A stretch of 64,000 bases of DNA. It comes from Paramacrobiotus metropolitanus. Lineage: Eukaryota > Tardigrada > Eutardigrada > Parachela > Macrobiotidae. A model generated the notes under the pieces. The model searched no databases. It saw only the letters and a program-made list of their open reading frames with translations, and was not told the DNA's origin. Positions 63,032 through 64,000 of this stretch are shown piece by piece; the first letter of the stretch is position 1; every line of letters begins with the position of its first letter. The DNA lies in the NCBI RefSeq assembly GCF_019649055.1, contig NW_026570362.1:186001-250000 (forward strand). The letters are read 5' to 3'. A program made the translations under genes and the position numbers.

Positions 63032-64000
63032 CTGTGAGCGTGTGAGGAGGTATGGTGCTGATGTACAACACTGCTGCAACTCTTCCAAAAATCCCCCGAA
63101 TGTGACCATGTTTTCTTGAGCCTTTTTGATTATTGGTTGTAGATTTTGAGTCATATCCCTTATCCCTTGCAGATTGTCCATGATCGCTTGTGTTTTTTGG
63201 ACGTAATTAGGTAATTAGGATCTACCTTTTGCCTTGTGCAACCTTCCATCGTTTTATCTTGTGAAACAAGTAAATCCACCTATTGCTTCTTTTGAAAGAG
63301 TGCACAATATATCGGTTTTTACGACAATTTATCGCAGTAGCTCCAGGTCATCAGTTGAAGCGTTCACTCAGTGATTCCGTTTCCCGTTGTGCTTCCGCTA
63401 ATTTGGCACAACTTTGTACTAAAGCGACAAAAACGGTCCAGAAACGCTATTGTGAAGTATTGTATAAGTAATACTTTAATAGTTAATTAATACTACATAA
63501 TTAATGATGTGAACAGCAACTGCGCAGCAGGTAGAATGACAGGAATATAACAGGAAGACTTATGAAGTAAAACAGTACTAGTTGCTAAGACAGAAACGAA
63601 CACGACAGCTATAGACTTTAATACGACTCCAATGTCGTTAAGTACTTAATGATTACCTGCAGTTTGTTAGATATACATTTGTATGTTCCGTCACTTCCAC
63701 GAAAGTTGTTGCTGCTGTTTGAGACAAATGATAGACATGACTTAACGTGCATTTATCACCGACAGGTACAAGGCAGCTTCCTAACGTACTGTACTATTTC
63801 TTATTTCCTTTCCTAAATTATTAGAATGCGCGCGGCGAAAATTGCAGTCGATAAATCAACTTTTTTCGCGTGATAAACAGGAAGCAGACGGGGATATCTG
63901 ATACTGTCGCATTTCAAAGGCATAGCAGACCACAACCATCTAGAAGGGAATGAAATAATTATAAAGTTGCAGAGACTAAAGCGGAAGAAATATTGTATGT
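63032..64000. other. No gene seen at the right edge
   Basis: AT-rich; could contain further exons of the membrane-protein gene, but none is supported. Confidence 0.4.

Noticed and set aside
1-64000. tRNA, rRNA or other structural RNA genes
   Set aside because: No cloverleaf, A/B box pair or rRNA sequence was recognised by eye; a covariance-model scan would be needed to exclude small ones.

Overview
The window is nuclear DNA from an invertebrate animal. Host genes have six coding exons with short spliceosomal introns and use the standard code; I cannot name the phylum. The only host genes I can defend form a tandem array on the minus strand: five paralogues of one BTB-BACK family. Three are intact (8632-11230, 56288-57955, 59176-61546), one is a pseudogene (52435-54488), and one is cut in two by a large mobile element (30009-30108 plus 49080-51350). 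A decayed membrane-protein gene lies at the right edge (62526-63031). Everything else recognisable is mobile DNA.

Mobile elements from left to right. (1) Positions 1 to about 7400 hold a decayed minus-strand Ty3/gypsy-type retrotransposon running off the left edge: reverse transcriptase, retropepsin-like protease, Gag with a CCHC knuckle, and a coiled-coil Gag extension. (2) A 340-bp MITE with perfect 28-bp inverted repeats is at 7551-7890. (3) A 16.1-kb LTR element occupies 11649-27767. Its 350-bp LTRs look identical and it has a 4-bp target duplication. It encodes Gag and several low-complexity ORFs but no recognisable pol. It carries a dispersed array of about 38 small hairpins with a fixed CAATA-type loop and stems that vary by compensatory changes. 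Nine of these, between 24.5 and 26.6 kb, share a longer two-stem architecture. (4) A 142-bp MITE is at 28463-28604. (5) A full-length 19-kb Polinton/Maverick (adintovirus-like) element is at 30109-49079, with terminal inverted repeats beginning AGAAGAAATAG and a 6-bp GTGTAT target duplication, inserted in the last coding exon of a BTB gene. (6) A 400-bp MITE-like element with CATTTCGCCAAC inverted repeats is at 61821-62220.

The Polinton has protein-primed DNA polymerase B, major capsid protein, penton-like protein, an adenovirus pVI-like protein, an adenain-type protease, a chromodomain integrase and a packaging ATPase. It also carries accessory genes: a TATA-binding-protein-like protein, a two-BIR plus RING inhibitor of apoptosis, and two divergently transcribed four-exon genes with acidic C-termini and terminal basic signals. 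These two diverge from a long internal palindrome that supplies nearly identical 5' regions to both. Three viral genes are damaged (integrase nonsense codon, protease frameshifts, truncated ATPase), so this copy looks like a fossil with otherwise well preserved genes.

The two results I rate highest are the covarying hairpin array in the 16-kb LTR element and the TBP-like gene plus palindrome-driven gene pair in the Polinton.
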